NCBI GenBank assembly: GCA_028376765.1
Contig: JAONBD010000015.1
Coordinates: 1-37,656, forward strand
Reading direction: 5' to 3'
Length of the DNA: 37,656 bases
Source of the DNA: Candidatus Kapaibacterium sp.
Lineage (GTDB): Bacteria > Bacteroidota > Ignavibacteria > Kapaibacteriales > UBA2268
Below, piece by piece: positions 8,037 to 17,785 of the stretch (its first letter is position 1; every line of letters starts with the position of its first letter). The position numbers and the translations under genes were made by a program. The notes beneath the pieces were generated by a model. The model was not told where the DNA came from, searched no databases, and saw only the letters and a list, made by a program, of their open reading frames with translations.

Positions 8037-8570
8037 TTAATTATTTACCAGCTCACCCTTATAAGAGTGATAGCTAGTTTCAATCCACTTAATCTCACCT
8101 GTATCAGGGCAAAGGGTACTGCATTTGTTAATTGGGTTAACATATAAGTGCAAGCTCATAGCTTTTTTACTTTTTATGTTGCCAAGCAAGTGGTAGCCCA
8201 AGTCATCAGACATGAAAGATATTTGACTTCCGTAAAGTTGGGATTGATTTATTTTTTTTGGTAAAGATGCGTTTTCCTCAAAAGAATATTTATCTTCTTC
8301 CAATTCCCCATCAATCATCATAACCCAGCACTCTTGTGAGTCATGGCAATGAATTGGAGTTTTTTGACCAGGATTCCAGCATAAAAGGAGTAATTCAAAA
8401 TCTGTATTTTTTGCTATGCAGTTTCTAGTGTAGAACTGATCTGAAAAATGTGCAAACTCATTAAAGCTTTCAACTGGAATGTCTATACTCCTAGGTATTT
8501 TGTGAAAATCTGAAGATTCACAATTTTCTAAAATATAAATGAGTTTATCGATTGACTTAATTTTTTCCAT
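8037..8570 (-). CDS. Cysteine dioxygenase type I
   Basis: Cupin-fold non-haem iron enzyme that oxidises L-cysteine to cysteine sulfinate, the first step of cysteine breakdown and taurine formation. The protein has 177 residues. The expected Fe(II) ligands are His74 and His76 in TPIHCHDSQECW and His127 in GYHLLGN. Arg49 in YTRN matches the arginine that binds the cysteine carboxylate. Cys81 and Tyr143 (in SLHLYVNP) sit at the positions that form the thioether Cys-Tyr cofactor in animal enzymes, where many bacterial enzymes have Gly instead of Cys. It is likely cytosolic. It is followed on the same strand by no other gene of the pathway, so it may act alone. Confidence 0.9.
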   Translation of the reverse strand: MEKIKSIDKLIYILENCESSDFHKIPRSIDIPVESFNEFAHFSDQFYTRNCIAKNTDFELLLLCWNPGQKTPIHCHDSQECWVMMIDGELEEDKYSFEENASLPKKINQSQLYGSQISFMSDDLGYHLLGNIKSKKAMSLHLYVNPINKCSTLCPDTGEIKWIETSYHSYKGELVNN

Positions 8571-8638
8571 TATTATAGATTACGTTTTTTATAATATAAT
8601 TTTATGATAGTGAAAAAAAATGTAAAAGTCAAGTAAAG

Positions 8639-8953
8639 TTACGTAGCTTTTTTATTATCAAAATAATTTTCGACTTCTTTTTCAAGTTTTTCCTTCTCAT
8701 ATTTATTGAGACCAATAAAATAAATCATGGCTGAGTAAATTAATAAAGACGTTAATACTCCAGCTAAGAAAGAAAATGCTGATTTGAAAAATTTGGGTAG
8801 GTTCAAAAGGCTTAAGCCTAATATTACCAGGAAAATGGGCCAGTATTTATAAATATCACCTGTATGAATATTTATAATATCAAAATAATAGTTCAGCCAT
8901 AAAAAACCAGCTGTTATAAAAAATGCTCCGATGTAAAAGTTAATCTGTTTCAT
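8639..8953 (-). CDS. LiaF-TM-like (DUF5668) small membrane protein
   Basis: 104 residues with three to four predicted membrane helices (about 5-25, 38-52, 58-85). The segment YWPIFLVILGLSLL matches the W-P-x-x-L-x-x-x-G pattern of the LiaI/LiaF transmembrane (DUF5668) family found in envelope-stress proteins. The charged C-terminal tail (KYEKEKLEKEVENYF) is probably cytoplasmic. It lies 5 bases downstream of the methyltransferase gene, so the two are likely cotranscribed. No specific role can be given. Confidence 0.6.
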   Translation of the reverse strand: MKQINFYIGAFFITAGFLWLNYYFDIINIHTGDIYKYWPIFLVILGLSLLNLPKFFKSAFSFLAGVLTSLLIYSAMIYFIGLNKYEKEKLEKEVENYFDNKKAT

Positions 8954-8958
8954 TATTA

Positions 8959-9693
8959 TTATAAACTTTTTACGTATTGGTTCATCTTACTTGGTTTAGT
9001 TAAACCAATAATATTTTCGGGATCTTTTATTAAATCGTCATAAGTCATTTTTCTAATTTTGTTAAATGATTCTTGATTTATATCTAAATTTAATTTGCCA
9101 TCAGATTTAGGTTTTACAATACCAAGTCCAAAGTCTGAATCGAAAACAAATGAATCTAACAAGTCACTATGGTTTACCCTTAAATAATAAACTGCTTTCC
9201 AAACATCACCGTTCCATTCTCCAGTCCATCCAGGAATAACTTTTTTCATAGCTTTAAACATATTTTTTTCATTAATAAAATCATCTATTGGAGTTTCGGC
9301 GGCTTTATGAACTGGCATGCAATCATGCATTACAATGATTCCACCATTTGATAAATATTTTAATGAGTTTAGAACATCTAAAAGAGCTGCCTCAAAAGAA
9401 TGCATACCATCAACAAAGGAAATATCTAAATCTGTATTTTTGTAGATTGATGGGGCATCTTGCTCAAAAAAATCGTCGGAAGTTTTTTCAATTAAAATAT
9501 TATTTTTATTGGTTGGATTTTTTGAAGTCCAAATTAGTTTTCTGTAGAAAGGTATTGCGAAATTTGGATCAACAGCCACCTTGTTTTTACAAACAACAGG
9601 GTAAAAGGATTCTCCACCTTTTACCCCGATTTCTAAATAATTGTTATAGTTTTTTTGTTTAATTAATGCTTCAACTAATTCTATTCTATTCAT
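8959..9693 (-). CDS. Class I SAM-dependent methyltransferase
   Basis: 244-residue protein with a Methyltransf_24-type Rossmann fold. Motif I, which binds SAM, is NYLEIGVKGGESF (about residues 18-30). DISFVDGMHSFEAALLDV is the post-II acidic strand and helix, and NGGIIVMHDCMP is motif III/IV. Such enzymes often modify sugars or lipids in cell-envelope or glycan loci, but no glycan genes lie beside it, so the substrate is unknown. It is 7 bases downstream of the giant vWA surface protein gene on the same strand and upstream of the small membrane protein gene, which suggests a three-gene transcript. Confidence 0.75.
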   Translation of the reverse strand: MNRIELVEALIKQKNYNNYLEIGVKGGESFYPVVCKNKVAVDPNFAIPFYRKLIWTSKNPTNKNNILIEKTSDDFFEQDAPSIYKNTDLDISFVDGMHSFEAALLDVLNSLKYLSNGGIIVMHDCMPVHKAAETPIDDFINEKNMFKAMKKVIPGWTGEWNGDVWKAVYYLRVNHSDLLDSFVFDSDFGLGIVKPKSDGKLNLDINQESFNKIRKMTYDDLIKDPENIIGLTKPSKMNQYVKSL

Positions 9694-9700
9694 TTATCTA

Positions 9701-12700
9701 TTATTTGACAATTAAAATCTGTTTGGTATCTGTCCAATTTAAGGATTTTATTCTAATAAAATATGATCCTGAGCGTAAATTTTGTGTTGATACATCTAGA
9801 ATATATTCACCTTTTGGCAAGTGGGAGTCAACTAATACTTCAATATTTCCATAACTATCGACTAATTCAATTTGAGTTCTTGAATCAATTGCAATAGAAT
9901 AATCTAGTTTAAAAGATGTAGTTACTGGGTTTGGTGAAATTTCTTTTAACGAATAATTTCCATCGGCATTAACTCCTGCAAAATCATTGAAACATCCATC
10001 TACTGTTACTTCAATTTGATCTTCAGTTAAATCAAAACAAGTCATTGGATCGGCTGAAATTGTAATATTAGTTTTATCTTCATTATGTAATAAAGTTTGG
10101 AAATCTATGTTGATATTGACATTATCTACTATCTCAGTAGTATTTACAATTATTTTTGCGACTGATTCCATATCATTGAGTTGTGTTATTTCTAAACTTG
10201 CATTTAATGTACCTTGGTTGATAATAGGAGCAACATTAGGATCCAAATAAAGTTGTTTAGAATTATATCTGATATAGAAATTAAAGTCCTGATTAATTGT
10301 TTGTGTCCAGATAAAATTATCATTTGGTAAATTTAAATTAAAACTAAATTCAATTTGATTATTAATTCCATAGTAGGATTCATTCAATGGAGTAATACTA
10401 ATGGGTAAATCTAGTTTGATTCCATTCCCTGATAATGTAACTTCTCCAATTAATTCTGTACCATCATAAATCATTAATGTTCCTGTTGAAACTCCCTCTA
10501 TTGTAGAATTAAATTCGATTACTAAAGTATTATCAGCATTATTACCTAGTAATACTTTTGATTGTTCATTCAAAGAAAATGAATTGTTTGGGTCATCAAG
10601 AACAAAAGTTGCATTAATATCAAGATCATTAGGATTTGTAATTGGTATGGTCAAGATTTTTGAATTGCAAATCGAGACACTTTCAAAATCTAAATCGTTC
10701 ACTATAATATCTTGTCTTTCAATTGGAGCGTTTAATTCACCTTCAATTGTTACTTCGTAAATTTCATCAACAGAAACATCGCCAATCTCAATATTATTAA
10801 TTATTTCAATTATAGAACTTTTAGTTCCATTAATTTGAGGTGCAAATTCAACATCAAAAGATATAGAAGAACCCGAAGGAATATTTATGTTAGAAGGTGG
10901 ATTGGGGATATTAAAATTGTTTTCAGTGTCCGAACCAGCTTTTATTCTGACAGTATTAATAATTAGATCTTCGTTAGAATCAGAATTAGAAATTGTTATT
11001 TGTTTTGTTTCTGTAGTTTGAACCGTTTGAGTATCAAATACCAAATTATTAGCTTCAATACTTGGTAATGTTCCTTCACCAACAAGAATGTTCTCAAAAG
11101 TATCATTTGTACCATCTTGTTTGGTTAAAATTATACCTTGTCTGAATAATAATTTATCGTTCGGAGTAAATCTAACATCAAATTCTAATTGATCATTAGG
11201 AGCTAAATCAATAGGAAGAAGCACCGATAAATCTGATATTATTTCATAATTATCAATATTAGATTGAGAAAAGTCAATCCCGGTAAGTGAAATATTTGCT
11301 TGACCAGTATTTGTAACTATTAAGGTTGTTTGTTCATTTATACCCCATCTTACCTTACCAAAATCAAATTGCGAGATAGCAAGAGAGCCACTTATTCCTT
11401 TTCCTAATATTTCGATTGATAACGGTCCACAATCACTATTAAAATTGTACTCTAAGCTACCATTGAAATCAACATCAGATGTTGGATTGTAAGAAACTTC
11501 TATTTGCTTTTCTTCAAGCGGTCCTAGTGTTAGAGTGTTATTGCTTACAAGACTTAAAAAGTTATTTGCATCATTAGTTAATGTCAAATTTCCAGTGATT
11601 GTTTCATTTATTTGATTTTTTATATTAATGAATCTGGAATTTGATATACTAGTAGGAACTTCTCCTAAGTCTACATTAAGTTCTGTTGTAACAGCATTAC
11701 AAGAAGCTACTAACTCTAAATCTGGGGTGTTGCATTCTAAAGAACTAAAATTAAATGTATATGTTTCAGAATCAAAGTCGTACTGATCGTCATAGGTTAT
11801 AGTAACTTCAACTGGAGTATTCTCTGAAACAATGAAAGTTTCTGGCAAAATTGAGAAATTACCATTATCAGGAAATATAGTAAAACCATTTATATTAAAG
11901 TCACCGTTCTGAGCGGTTAGAGTGACCTTATGCTCTTTAGTTCCAGTTTCCGAAAAGTAGAATTTATTTTGTGAGATGGTAATGTTTTTGGTTTTATCCG
12001 TAGGAACATTTAGTATCCCAGTATCACTCAAATTAGGATATTGTGGATATTTCACAAAATCAACCTTAACATCTCTTTGAGTATTACCATCAATACAAGG
12101 AATTGAAGAAGTATATTCAATAAAACATTTTTCAACCCTACTATCTGATAGGTCTCTAAAGAAATCAGTAAACAATGTATTTAATTGACTTTTTTGATTT
12201 ACAAAAAAAGCTTCACCGCCTGTACCACTTGCAAGTAAATCTAATCTATAATTAGATTCAGCTTGATTAGTTTCGATGCAAAAAACTTCAATACCTTCTT
12301 CAAGGCATTTATTTTTAATCTCTTCCCATTCAAAAGAGTCAGGATCTTCTTGGTATCTATGTTCTCCATCAGTAAAAAACAGAATTACCTTTCTTGTATT
12401 TTCTTTTGCAGTTTTGAATTGCTCTATTGCACCATTCAAATCTAAAAAGGCACTATTAAAATTTGTTGTTCCAATTTTAGTTCCTAAGCCTGAAATGATA
12501 TCAAGTACTTCATCTTCGGTTTGCATCCAACCGTCAACTTCTGCACTTCCAGCCCACCTAATTACATTGGCTTCAGATCCTCCTTCAAAATCTAATGAAT
12601 CAACAAAGATAGAAGAAGCTTCTTGGATCCATTCCAAAAAGTTTGTTGGACCACTAGTTAAAGATGTTGTTACATCTAGAGCTAGAACAACTGAAAGCGG

Positions 12701-12979
12701 AATGTTATTTGGTAAAATGCCACATTTAAGCTCAGCATTAGGAGCTCCATTCGTTATGGACATATCAACACCATCTTCGAACACTTTAAAATGTTCGGTG
12801 GTTAAATCTGCTTGATTTTCTTTGAGTTGGAATGGGCTAATTGCAACGTAATTGATTCTGACTGTAGGGAAGTCGGTATTATCAATATTGCTTATCCAAA
12901 AGCTTGGAGTTTGTGCTAAAAGATTTGTAACACTAATTAGTAAAACTAAGCTAAATAGTATATTTTTGTAGGAAAACAT
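9701..12979 (-). CDS. Giant secreted vWA / choice-of-anchor D protein with T9SS sorting domain
   Basis: 1092 residues. A signal peptide (about 1-22) is followed by a von Willebrand A domain (about 95-270) with an intact MIDAS metal site: DVTTS at 102-106, a threonine near 172 and Asp204 in FFTDGEH. Residues about 290-850 hold several Ig-like choice-of-anchor D/ASH-type repeats (phrases such as VTNTGQANISLTGIDF and LDFGKV-like strands). A divergent region follows, then a C-terminal type A T9SS sorting module beginning ISPNPVTTSFKLDYS and ending SYFIRIKS...QILIVK. The protein is therefore predicted to cross the outer membrane by T9SS and be surface-bound or released; a vWA head suggests adhesion or binding to matrix or other proteins. 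Domain order and MIDAS spacing equal those of the protein at 21930. A good Shine-Dalgarno (GAGGA, 6 bases before ATG) supports the start. Confidence 0.9.
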   Translation of the reverse strand: MFSYKNILFSLVLLISVTNLLAQTPSFWISNIDNTDFPTVRINYVAISPFQLKENQADLTTEHFKVFEDGVDMSITNGAPNAELKCGILPNNIPLSVVLALDVTTSLTSGPTNFLEWIQEASSIFVDSLDFEGGSEANVIRWAGSAEVDGWMQTEDEVLDIISGLGTKIGTTNFNSAFLDLNGAIEQFKTAKENTRKVILFFTDGEHRYQEDPDSFEWEEIKNKCLEEGIEVFCIETNQAESNYRLDLLASGTGGEAFFVNQKSQLNTLFTDFFRDLSDSRVEKCFIEYTSSIPCIDGNTQRDVKVDFVKYPQYPNLSDTGILNVPTDKTKNITISQNKFYFSETGTKEHKVTLTAQNGDFNINGFTIFPDNGNFSILPETFIVSENTPVEVTITYDDQYDFDSETYTFNFSSLECNTPDLELVASCNAVTTELNVDLGEVPTSISNSRFINIKNQINETITGNLTLTNDANNFLSLVSNNTLTLGPLEEKQIEVSYNPTSDVDFNGSLEYNFNSDCGPLSIEILGKGISGSLAISQFDFGKVRWGINEQTTLIVTNTGQANISLTGIDFSQSNIDNYEIISDLSVLLPIDLAPNDQLEFDVRFTPNDKLLFRQGIILTKQDGTNDTFENILVGEGTLPSIEANNLVFDTQTVQTTETKQITISNSDSNEDLIINTVRIKAGSDTENNFNIPNPPSNINIPSGSSISFDVEFAPQINGTKSSIIEIINNIEIGDVSVDEIYEVTIEGELNAPIERQDIIVNDLDFESVSICNSKILTIPITNPNDLDINATFVLDDPNNSFSLNEQSKVLLGNNADNTLVIEFNSTIEGVSTGTLMIYDGTELIGEVTLSGNGIKLDLPISITPLNESYYGINNQIEFSFNLNLPNDNFIWTQTINQDFNFYIRYNSKQLYLDPNVAPIINQGTLNASLEITQLNDMESVAKIIVNTTEIVDNVNINIDFQTLLHNEDKTNITISADPMTCFDLTEDQIEVTVDGCFNDFAGVNADGNYSLKEISPNPVTTSFKLDYSIAIDSRTQIELVDSYGNIEVLVDSHLPKGEYILDVSTQNLRSGSYFIRIKSLNWTDTKQILIVK

Positions 12980-13046
12980 TTTTATCCTCTTTTTTATAAA
13001 TTGTACTTAGTATAAATCTTTTATAGGCTGCTCTCGTTATAATATT

Positions 13047-14285
13047 ATGTTAAAAAACTTTCATATCCTTTTTATAATAACAATATTAACAAATATTAGT
13101 TACTCTAAGAAGTGTTTTGATTATCAACTTACAGACGGATCAGAAAGACTTTTAGCCTATGGAATGGATACAACATACCATTGGTGGGCTGTTACTGAAC
13201 CTTTTGAAGATTTTAAGCGATTAATAGTTGATGGAGAAGAGCTTTCAACTGTCAGAAATTTAACCACTCCTGTATTCTCTCAGGATGGAAATAGATGGGC
13301 TAGTTTTATGAAAGACAACTCTGGTTGGATTCTTGTTGATCAAGATTCTTCATGGAGGATAAATACAACAAAGCCTGGAACAATTGTATATTCTGCTGAT
13401 TCTAAAGTGATGGCTTATTCTTATTTTCAGGGAGAAACTTTAGAAAAAATAATTATTGATAATCAAGAAGTACAGAGCTTTGATAGGTCATCAGATATTT
13501 TTTTATCTCAAGATGGCAGTTCGTATGCTTTTGTTCAAGATAGGGGAGGTTTAATTACCCTTCTAATTGATGGTAGAGCATCTGGAGTATATGATCAAAT
13601 AACGCCCTTTGGTTTTTTGAATGATGGTTCATTTTTATGGGCAGCAGGAATCAGTGGTAATTGGCATGTTTTTAGAAATTTTGAAGAATATAGCGAAATG
13701 TATAATTATGTTGATTATGGGCAGATAAATCCTGATGGCTCATTGGCAGCCTATGCAGCAAGATTAACTTCAAATCAGTATGTAGCTGTATTAATTGATG
13801 ATGAGCTTAGCTCTCCACTCGAAACTACTCGTTTGGATTTTATCTCAAACTTGAAACTTCATCCTTTTGAACCAATCTTATCTTATGAAGCAAATTTTAA
13901 TGATAATTACAATGTCTATATGAATACTGTCCCTTATGAAGCAGGTAGGATAAATTCGCCTCCACAATTTACTCATGATGGTGAAGAAATGTTTTTTGTT
14001 GGTTGTAGAATTGATTGCTTTGCTTCAGTAAATGGTAAAAAATACTCGTTACAAGCTGTTGATTTAGAAAATAGAGTGTTGGCTGTAAAGCCAAAATCGG
14101 AAACATTTGCATTTACAACTAGCTCATCGCTTGTAGTAAGAGATATGACCAAAAAAGAGCTTTGGTCTGGTATGATGGCAAATGAAACAATTAACCCAAG
14201 ATATAATAGGGTAGATGACAGATATGAAACTCTAGGTGTTATTAATAACAGATTGTATTTACTGACTTGCAGGGATAAAGAATGA
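13047..14285 (+). CDS. Secreted WD40-like beta-propeller protein
   Basis: 412 residues with a signal peptide (about 1-20) and six or so TolB/PD40-like propeller blades, recognisable by recurring phrases such as FSQDGNRWASF, LSQDGSSYAFV, INPDGSLAAYAA and FTHDGEEMFFV. No enzymatic domain is attached. It starts 67 bases from the divergent giant vWA gene, so the two may share regulation. Its stop codon overlaps the start of ispE by 4 bases (ATGA at 14282-14285), so it is probably translationally coupled to ispE. The role is unknown; proteins of this form are usually periplasmic scaffolds or surface proteins. Confidence 0.7.
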   Translation: MLKNFHILFIITILTNISYSKKCFDYQLTDGSERLLAYGMDTTYHWWAVTEPFEDFKRLIVDGEELSTVRNLTTPVFSQDGNRWASFMKDNSGWILVDQDSSWRINTTKPGTIVYSADSKVMAYSYFQGETLEKIIIDNQEVQSFDRSSDIFLSQDGSSYAFVQDRGGLITLLIDGRASGVYDQITPFGFLNDGSFLWAAGISGNWHVFRNFEEYSEMYNYVDYGQINPDGSLAAYAARLTSNQYVAVLIDDELSSPLETTRLDFISNLKLHPFEPILSYEANFNDNYNVYMNTVPYEAGRINSPPQFTHDGEEMFFVGCRIDCFASVNGKKYSLQAVDLENRVLAVKPKSETFAFTTSSSLVVRDMTKKELWSGMMANETINPRYNRVDDRYETLGVINNRLYLLTCRDKE

Positions 14286-15124
14286 TAAGGATTAAATCAT
14301 ACGCAAAGATTAATATTGGTTTGCAAGTTCTTTATAAAAGAAAAGATGGATTTCATAATATTAATACTGTTTTTGCAAAAATTGACTTAGCAGATGAATT
14401 ATTGATTTCTGATTCAGATAATCTAAAAGTAACTTCTTTTCCTGATTTAGGAATAGATCAAGAAGAAAATCTTGTATTTAAAGCTGCAAAAAAGCTATCA
14501 AAAAGGTTGCACAAAGAAAATAACTTACCAGAAATATTGATAAAAAAAGAAATACCTACTGGTGCAGGTTTAGGGGGTGGAAGTTCAAATGCCGCCTATG
14601 CTATGAAAGGCTTATTACAGTTTTGGGGTAGTGAAAACAGAAAAAAAGAGCCAGAAATAATAGCGCCTATGATTGGTAGTGATGTTCCTTTTTTCCTGAA
14701 AGATGGTTGGGCAATTGGCAAAGGAAAAGGTGAAATCTTAGAACATTTTAACCTTGACTTACCGTTGAAAATATTAATAATAAATCCTGGTATTCATGTT
14801 AATACTGCTAAAGCTTACAATTTATTAAACCGAAATGAAACACCTCTACCAATACTAAATTATAAATCACTTTTAAACAGAGCAAAAAATAATCCAACTC
14901 TTTTAAAGGAATATTTTATAAATGATTTTGAAGATAGTGTTTTTAAGCTTTATCCCTTGTTAGAGGAGATAAAAAATAGTTTATATGATGATGGAGCTAT
15001 TTACTCTTCAATGACAGGTAGTGGTTCAACTATCTTTGGATTATTTGATGAAAATAGAAATTTAGACGGAATTTTGACCAAATACAATGATTATTACACA
15101 AAGATTTGCAAATTTGTAAAATAG
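14282..15124 (+). CDS. ispE: 4-diphosphocytidyl-2-C-methyl-D-erythritol kinase
   Basis: GHMP-family kinase of the non-mevalonate (MEP) isoprenoid pathway: it phosphorylates the 2-hydroxyl of CDP-methylerythritol with ATP. 280 residues, normal length. The N-terminus has SYAKINIGL, with the active-site lysine at 9. The ATP-binding glycine-rich loop is PTGAGLGGGSSN (92-103). The catalytic aspartate is Asp134 in GSDVPFF, and the third GHMP motif is SSMTGSGSTIFGLF near the C-terminus. It sits between the propeller gene (4-base overlap) and glgA. No other MEP-pathway gene is in the window. Confidence 0.96.
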   Translation: MIRIKSYAKINIGLQVLYKRKDGFHNINTVFAKIDLADELLISDSDNLKVTSFPDLGIDQEENLVFKAAKKLSKRLHKENNLPEILIKKEIPTGAGLGGGSSNAAYAMKGLLQFWGSENRKKEPEIIAPMIGSDVPFFLKDGWAIGKGKGEILEHFNLDLPLKILIINPGIHVNTAKAYNLLNRNETPLPILNYKSLLNRAKNNPTLLKEYFINDFEDSVFKLYPLLEEIKNSLYDDGAIYSSMTGSGSTIFGLFDENRNLDGILTKYNDYYTKICKFVK

Positions 15125-15150
15125 AAAGTAACAAAATCAAAAGAAAATTA

Positions 15151-16623
15151 ATGAATATAGTAACAGCCGCTTTTGAAGTAAGCCCATTTGCAAAAACAGG
15201 TGGACTAGCAGATGTAACTCAAGCTCTACCTTTGGAATGGACTAAACAAGGTCATAATGCAATTACAATTCTTCCTAAGCATAGAGGAATAAATGTTGAT
15301 GAATTTGGCTTTAAGAAAACATTTTTAACTTTAAATGTTCCAATGGGTTTTTCTACAGAATTTGCTGGTGTTTGGGAAGGCAAATTTCCAAATTCTGACT
15401 CAAAGGTTTATTTAATAGAGCATGAAGCATATTTTAACAGAGATGGGATTTATGGGAATCCTGATTCATATTTTGATAATGACAGGCGTTTTATTTTCTT
15501 TTCAAGAGCAATATTTGAAACTATTAAAGCTTTAGAAATTACCCCTGATATTATATCAGCACATGATTACCATACAGCCTATACAATGGCATTTTTAAGA
15601 TCTTATTATAAACATGAGGAAAGATTTTCTAAAACTGCTGGTGTTTTTACAATTCATAATTTAGCTTATCAAGGGAAATATGATCCATGGAGAGTTATGG
15701 ACTTTTCTGGATTTGGAATGAAAGAATTTTACCCTGGTTCTTGGTTTGAAAAAGATGGTGTTGTTAACTGCATGAAAACAGGAATAATGTTTGCTGATAA
15801 AATCACTACTGTTTCTCCTAATTATGCTCAAGAGATAAGACAGCCATACTATAGCGAGGGATTGCATGGAGTACTTAATCAAAGAGGTGGAGATTTAATT
15901 GGTATATTAAATGGTGTGTTTTATGATGAATGGAACCCTAAAACAGATGAAAAAATAAATATTAAATTCTCAAGTGATAATTTAGATCAGAAAAGAGCTA
16001 ACAAGTTTTCATTTTTAGGTTCACAAGGTCTAACCAATAATGATGATTTAGATTTGCCCCTTGTTTGTATGGTTACAAGATTAACCGAGCAAAAGGGTAT
16101 TGATATAATTCGTGAGAGATTAGATAATTTGATAGGAGACAAGAAGTTCAGATTTGCGATATTAGGTTCTGGTCAGCAAAACTATGTTGAATATTTTAAC
16201 TATCTTAAGTGGAAGTACCCAAGAAATGCAATTGTAAATATCGGATATGACGAATGGTATGCTCATAATTTAATTGCTGCTAGTGATTTCTTGCTAATTC
16301 CATCACGGTTTGAACCTTGCGGTCTTACACAAATGTATGGCTTGAAATATGGTACTATCCCAATTGTAAGATCCACTGGGGGTCTAGCTGATACAGTTGA
16401 TGAGTATATTCCAGAAAAGAAAGTTGGGACAGGCTTTGTTTTCAATAATTATAGTGCTGATGATTTTGAATTTGCCATGAGCAGAGCACTAGATACCTAT
16501 TACAGTGCTGAACATTTAAATCAAATTAGGTTGAACGCTATGGCACAAGATAATTCGTCTGTAAAACAAGCAATTGAATATATTAAGGTATTCGGCTGGG
16601 CTTTAGAAAAATTTAATAAATAA
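15151..16623 (+). CDS. glgA: Glycogen synthase (ADP-glucose, GT5)
   Basis: Glycosyltransferase family 5 enzyme that transfers glucose from ADP-glucose to a growing alpha-1,4-glucan. 490 residues from the ATG at 15151; a start at 15106 would overlap ispE and add 15 non-homologous residues, so 15151 is preferred. The substrate-binding KTGGLADV begins at Lys15, as in E. coli. The C-terminal domain shows VTRLTEQKGID, then SRFEPCGLTQMYGLKYG, holding the conserved Glu, and STGGLADTV. Only 26 bases separate it from ispE, so it is probably in the same transcript. It is convergent with prfB, 7 bases away. No other glycogen gene (glgB, glgC) is present here. Confidence 0.95.
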   Translation: MNIVTAAFEVSPFAKTGGLADVTQALPLEWTKQGHNAITILPKHRGINVDEFGFKKTFLTLNVPMGFSTEFAGVWEGKFPNSDSKVYLIEHEAYFNRDGIYGNPDSYFDNDRRFIFFSRAIFETIKALEITPDIISAHDYHTAYTMAFLRSYYKHEERFSKTAGVFTIHNLAYQGKYDPWRVMDFSGFGMKEFYPGSWFEKDGVVNCMKTGIMFADKITTVSPNYAQEIRQPYYSEGLHGVLNQRGGDLIGILNGVFYDEWNPKTDEKINIKFSSDNLDQKRANKFSFLGSQGLTNNDDLDLPLVCMVTRLTEQKGIDIIRERLDNLIGDKKFRFAILGSGQQNYVEYFNYLKWKYPRNAIVNIGYDEWYAHNLIAASDFLLIPSRFEPCGLTQMYGLKYGTIPIVRSTGGLADTVDEYIPEKKVGTGFVFNNYSADDFEFAMSRALDTYYSAEHLNQIRLNAMAQDNSSVKQAIEYIKVFGWALEKFNK

Positions 16624-16630
16624 TATATTT

Positions 16631-17738
16631 CTATTTAGATACAGTTTCCCTGCTTAATAGAACAGCCTTTATTCCATCATCAATGTCACCATCCATAAAT
16701 GATGTAATATCGGTATTCTTATACTCGCATCTGTGGTCGTTAACCATTGTATAAGGTTGGAATACATAGGAGCGGACTTGACTACCCCATTCTATATTCA
16801 TTTTTTTACCTTCTTCATCAGCTCTTTTTGCTTCTTCTTCTTCTCTATTTTTTTGATAGAGTTTTGCCTTTAACATTTTAGTTGCTTTTTCTCTATTTTG
16901 TAACTGCGATCTTTCCTGTTGGCAAGCAACAACAATTCCAGTAGGAATGTGTTTAACTCTAACGGCGGTTTCAACTTTATTTACATTTTGTCCACCCTTT
17001 CCACCAGCTCTAAATGTATCCCAATCCAAGTCTGCTGGATTTAACTCAATTTCTACATCTTCAGGTGGTTCTGGATATACATAAATACTAGCAAAAGAAG
17101 TATGTCTTCTTGCATTCGAATCAAATGGGGATATTCTTACAAGCCTGTGGACTCCAGATTCTCCTTTCAGATAACCATAAGCGTAATCACCAGATATTTC
17201 GAGTTCAGCAGATTTAATACCGGCTACTTCACCTTCTTGTTTATCTAACAGGGCAATTTTATAATCATGTCTTTCAGCCCATCTTAGGTACATTCTCATT
17301 AGCATATCTGCCCAGTCGCAAGCTTCTGTTCCACCGGCACCAGCATTAATAGTTATTATAGCAGTTCTTATATCGTCAGGTCCATCGAGCATATTCCTAA
17401 CTTCTAAACTAGCTATCTGCTTTTCAATAGCACTTAGTTCTGTTTCAATATCATTTTCTTGACTTTCGTCCTGCATTTCTTCAGATAATTCTATTAAGGC
17501 TTCGCCATCTTCTATTTTATTTTCAGTATTTTGCCATTCTGTAACCCATCCTTTGAGTCTCGCAATTTCTTGCATGTGAGCTTGAGCTAATTTTTGATTA
17601 TCCCAAAACCCCGGCTGATTAGTTTCTTCTTGCATTGAGTTTGATTTTTCAATTTTCCCATCAATGTCAAAGATACCTCCGCAATTTGGAGTTTCTATCA
17701 GTTAAATCTTTCAATTTCTCTTTTAATGGTTCGAACAT
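16631..17738 (-). CDS. prfB: Peptide chain release factor 2, with programmed +1 frameshift
   Basis: RF2 recognises UGA and UAA stop codons and triggers peptide release. The gene is split into two frames: 23 codons from the ATG at 17738 down to CTT at 17670, a UGA at 17669-17667, then the main frame from GAC at 17668 to the stop at 16631. Skipping T17669 gives one protein of 368 residues, close to the 365 of E. coli. In this numbering the stop-reading SPF motif is at 203-205 and the catalytic GGQ at 248-250 ([12 protein letters not shown]). A gene call starting at the ATG at 17635 would miss 34 N-terminal residues. Convergent with glgA. The frameshift gives autoregulation: low RF2 lets ribosomes pause and shift. 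Confidence 0.97.
17666..17682 (-). promoter_or_regulatory. RF2 programmed +1 frameshift site
   Basis: On the minus strand the sequence reads CGG AGG TAT CTT TGA C. The slippery CTT, the in-frame UGA followed by C (a weak stop context), and the internal Shine-Dalgarno-like GGAGG just upstream are all those of the classical RF2 autoregulatory site. The frame upstream is closed at the UGA and the frame downstream continues RF2 homology (DIDGKIE...), which confirms the shift by one base. Confidence 0.95.
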
Positions 17739-17785
17739 AATTTACCTTATCTTAAATTAGCTTGCAAAAATACAAAAATATACTT

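Noticed and set aside
12276-12815. A 179-codon plus-strand frame inside the giant vWA gene
   Set aside because: It is the antisense of the vWA domain coding region, low in complexity (Ser/Pro/Leu), with no leader or family; a shadow of the minus-strand gene.
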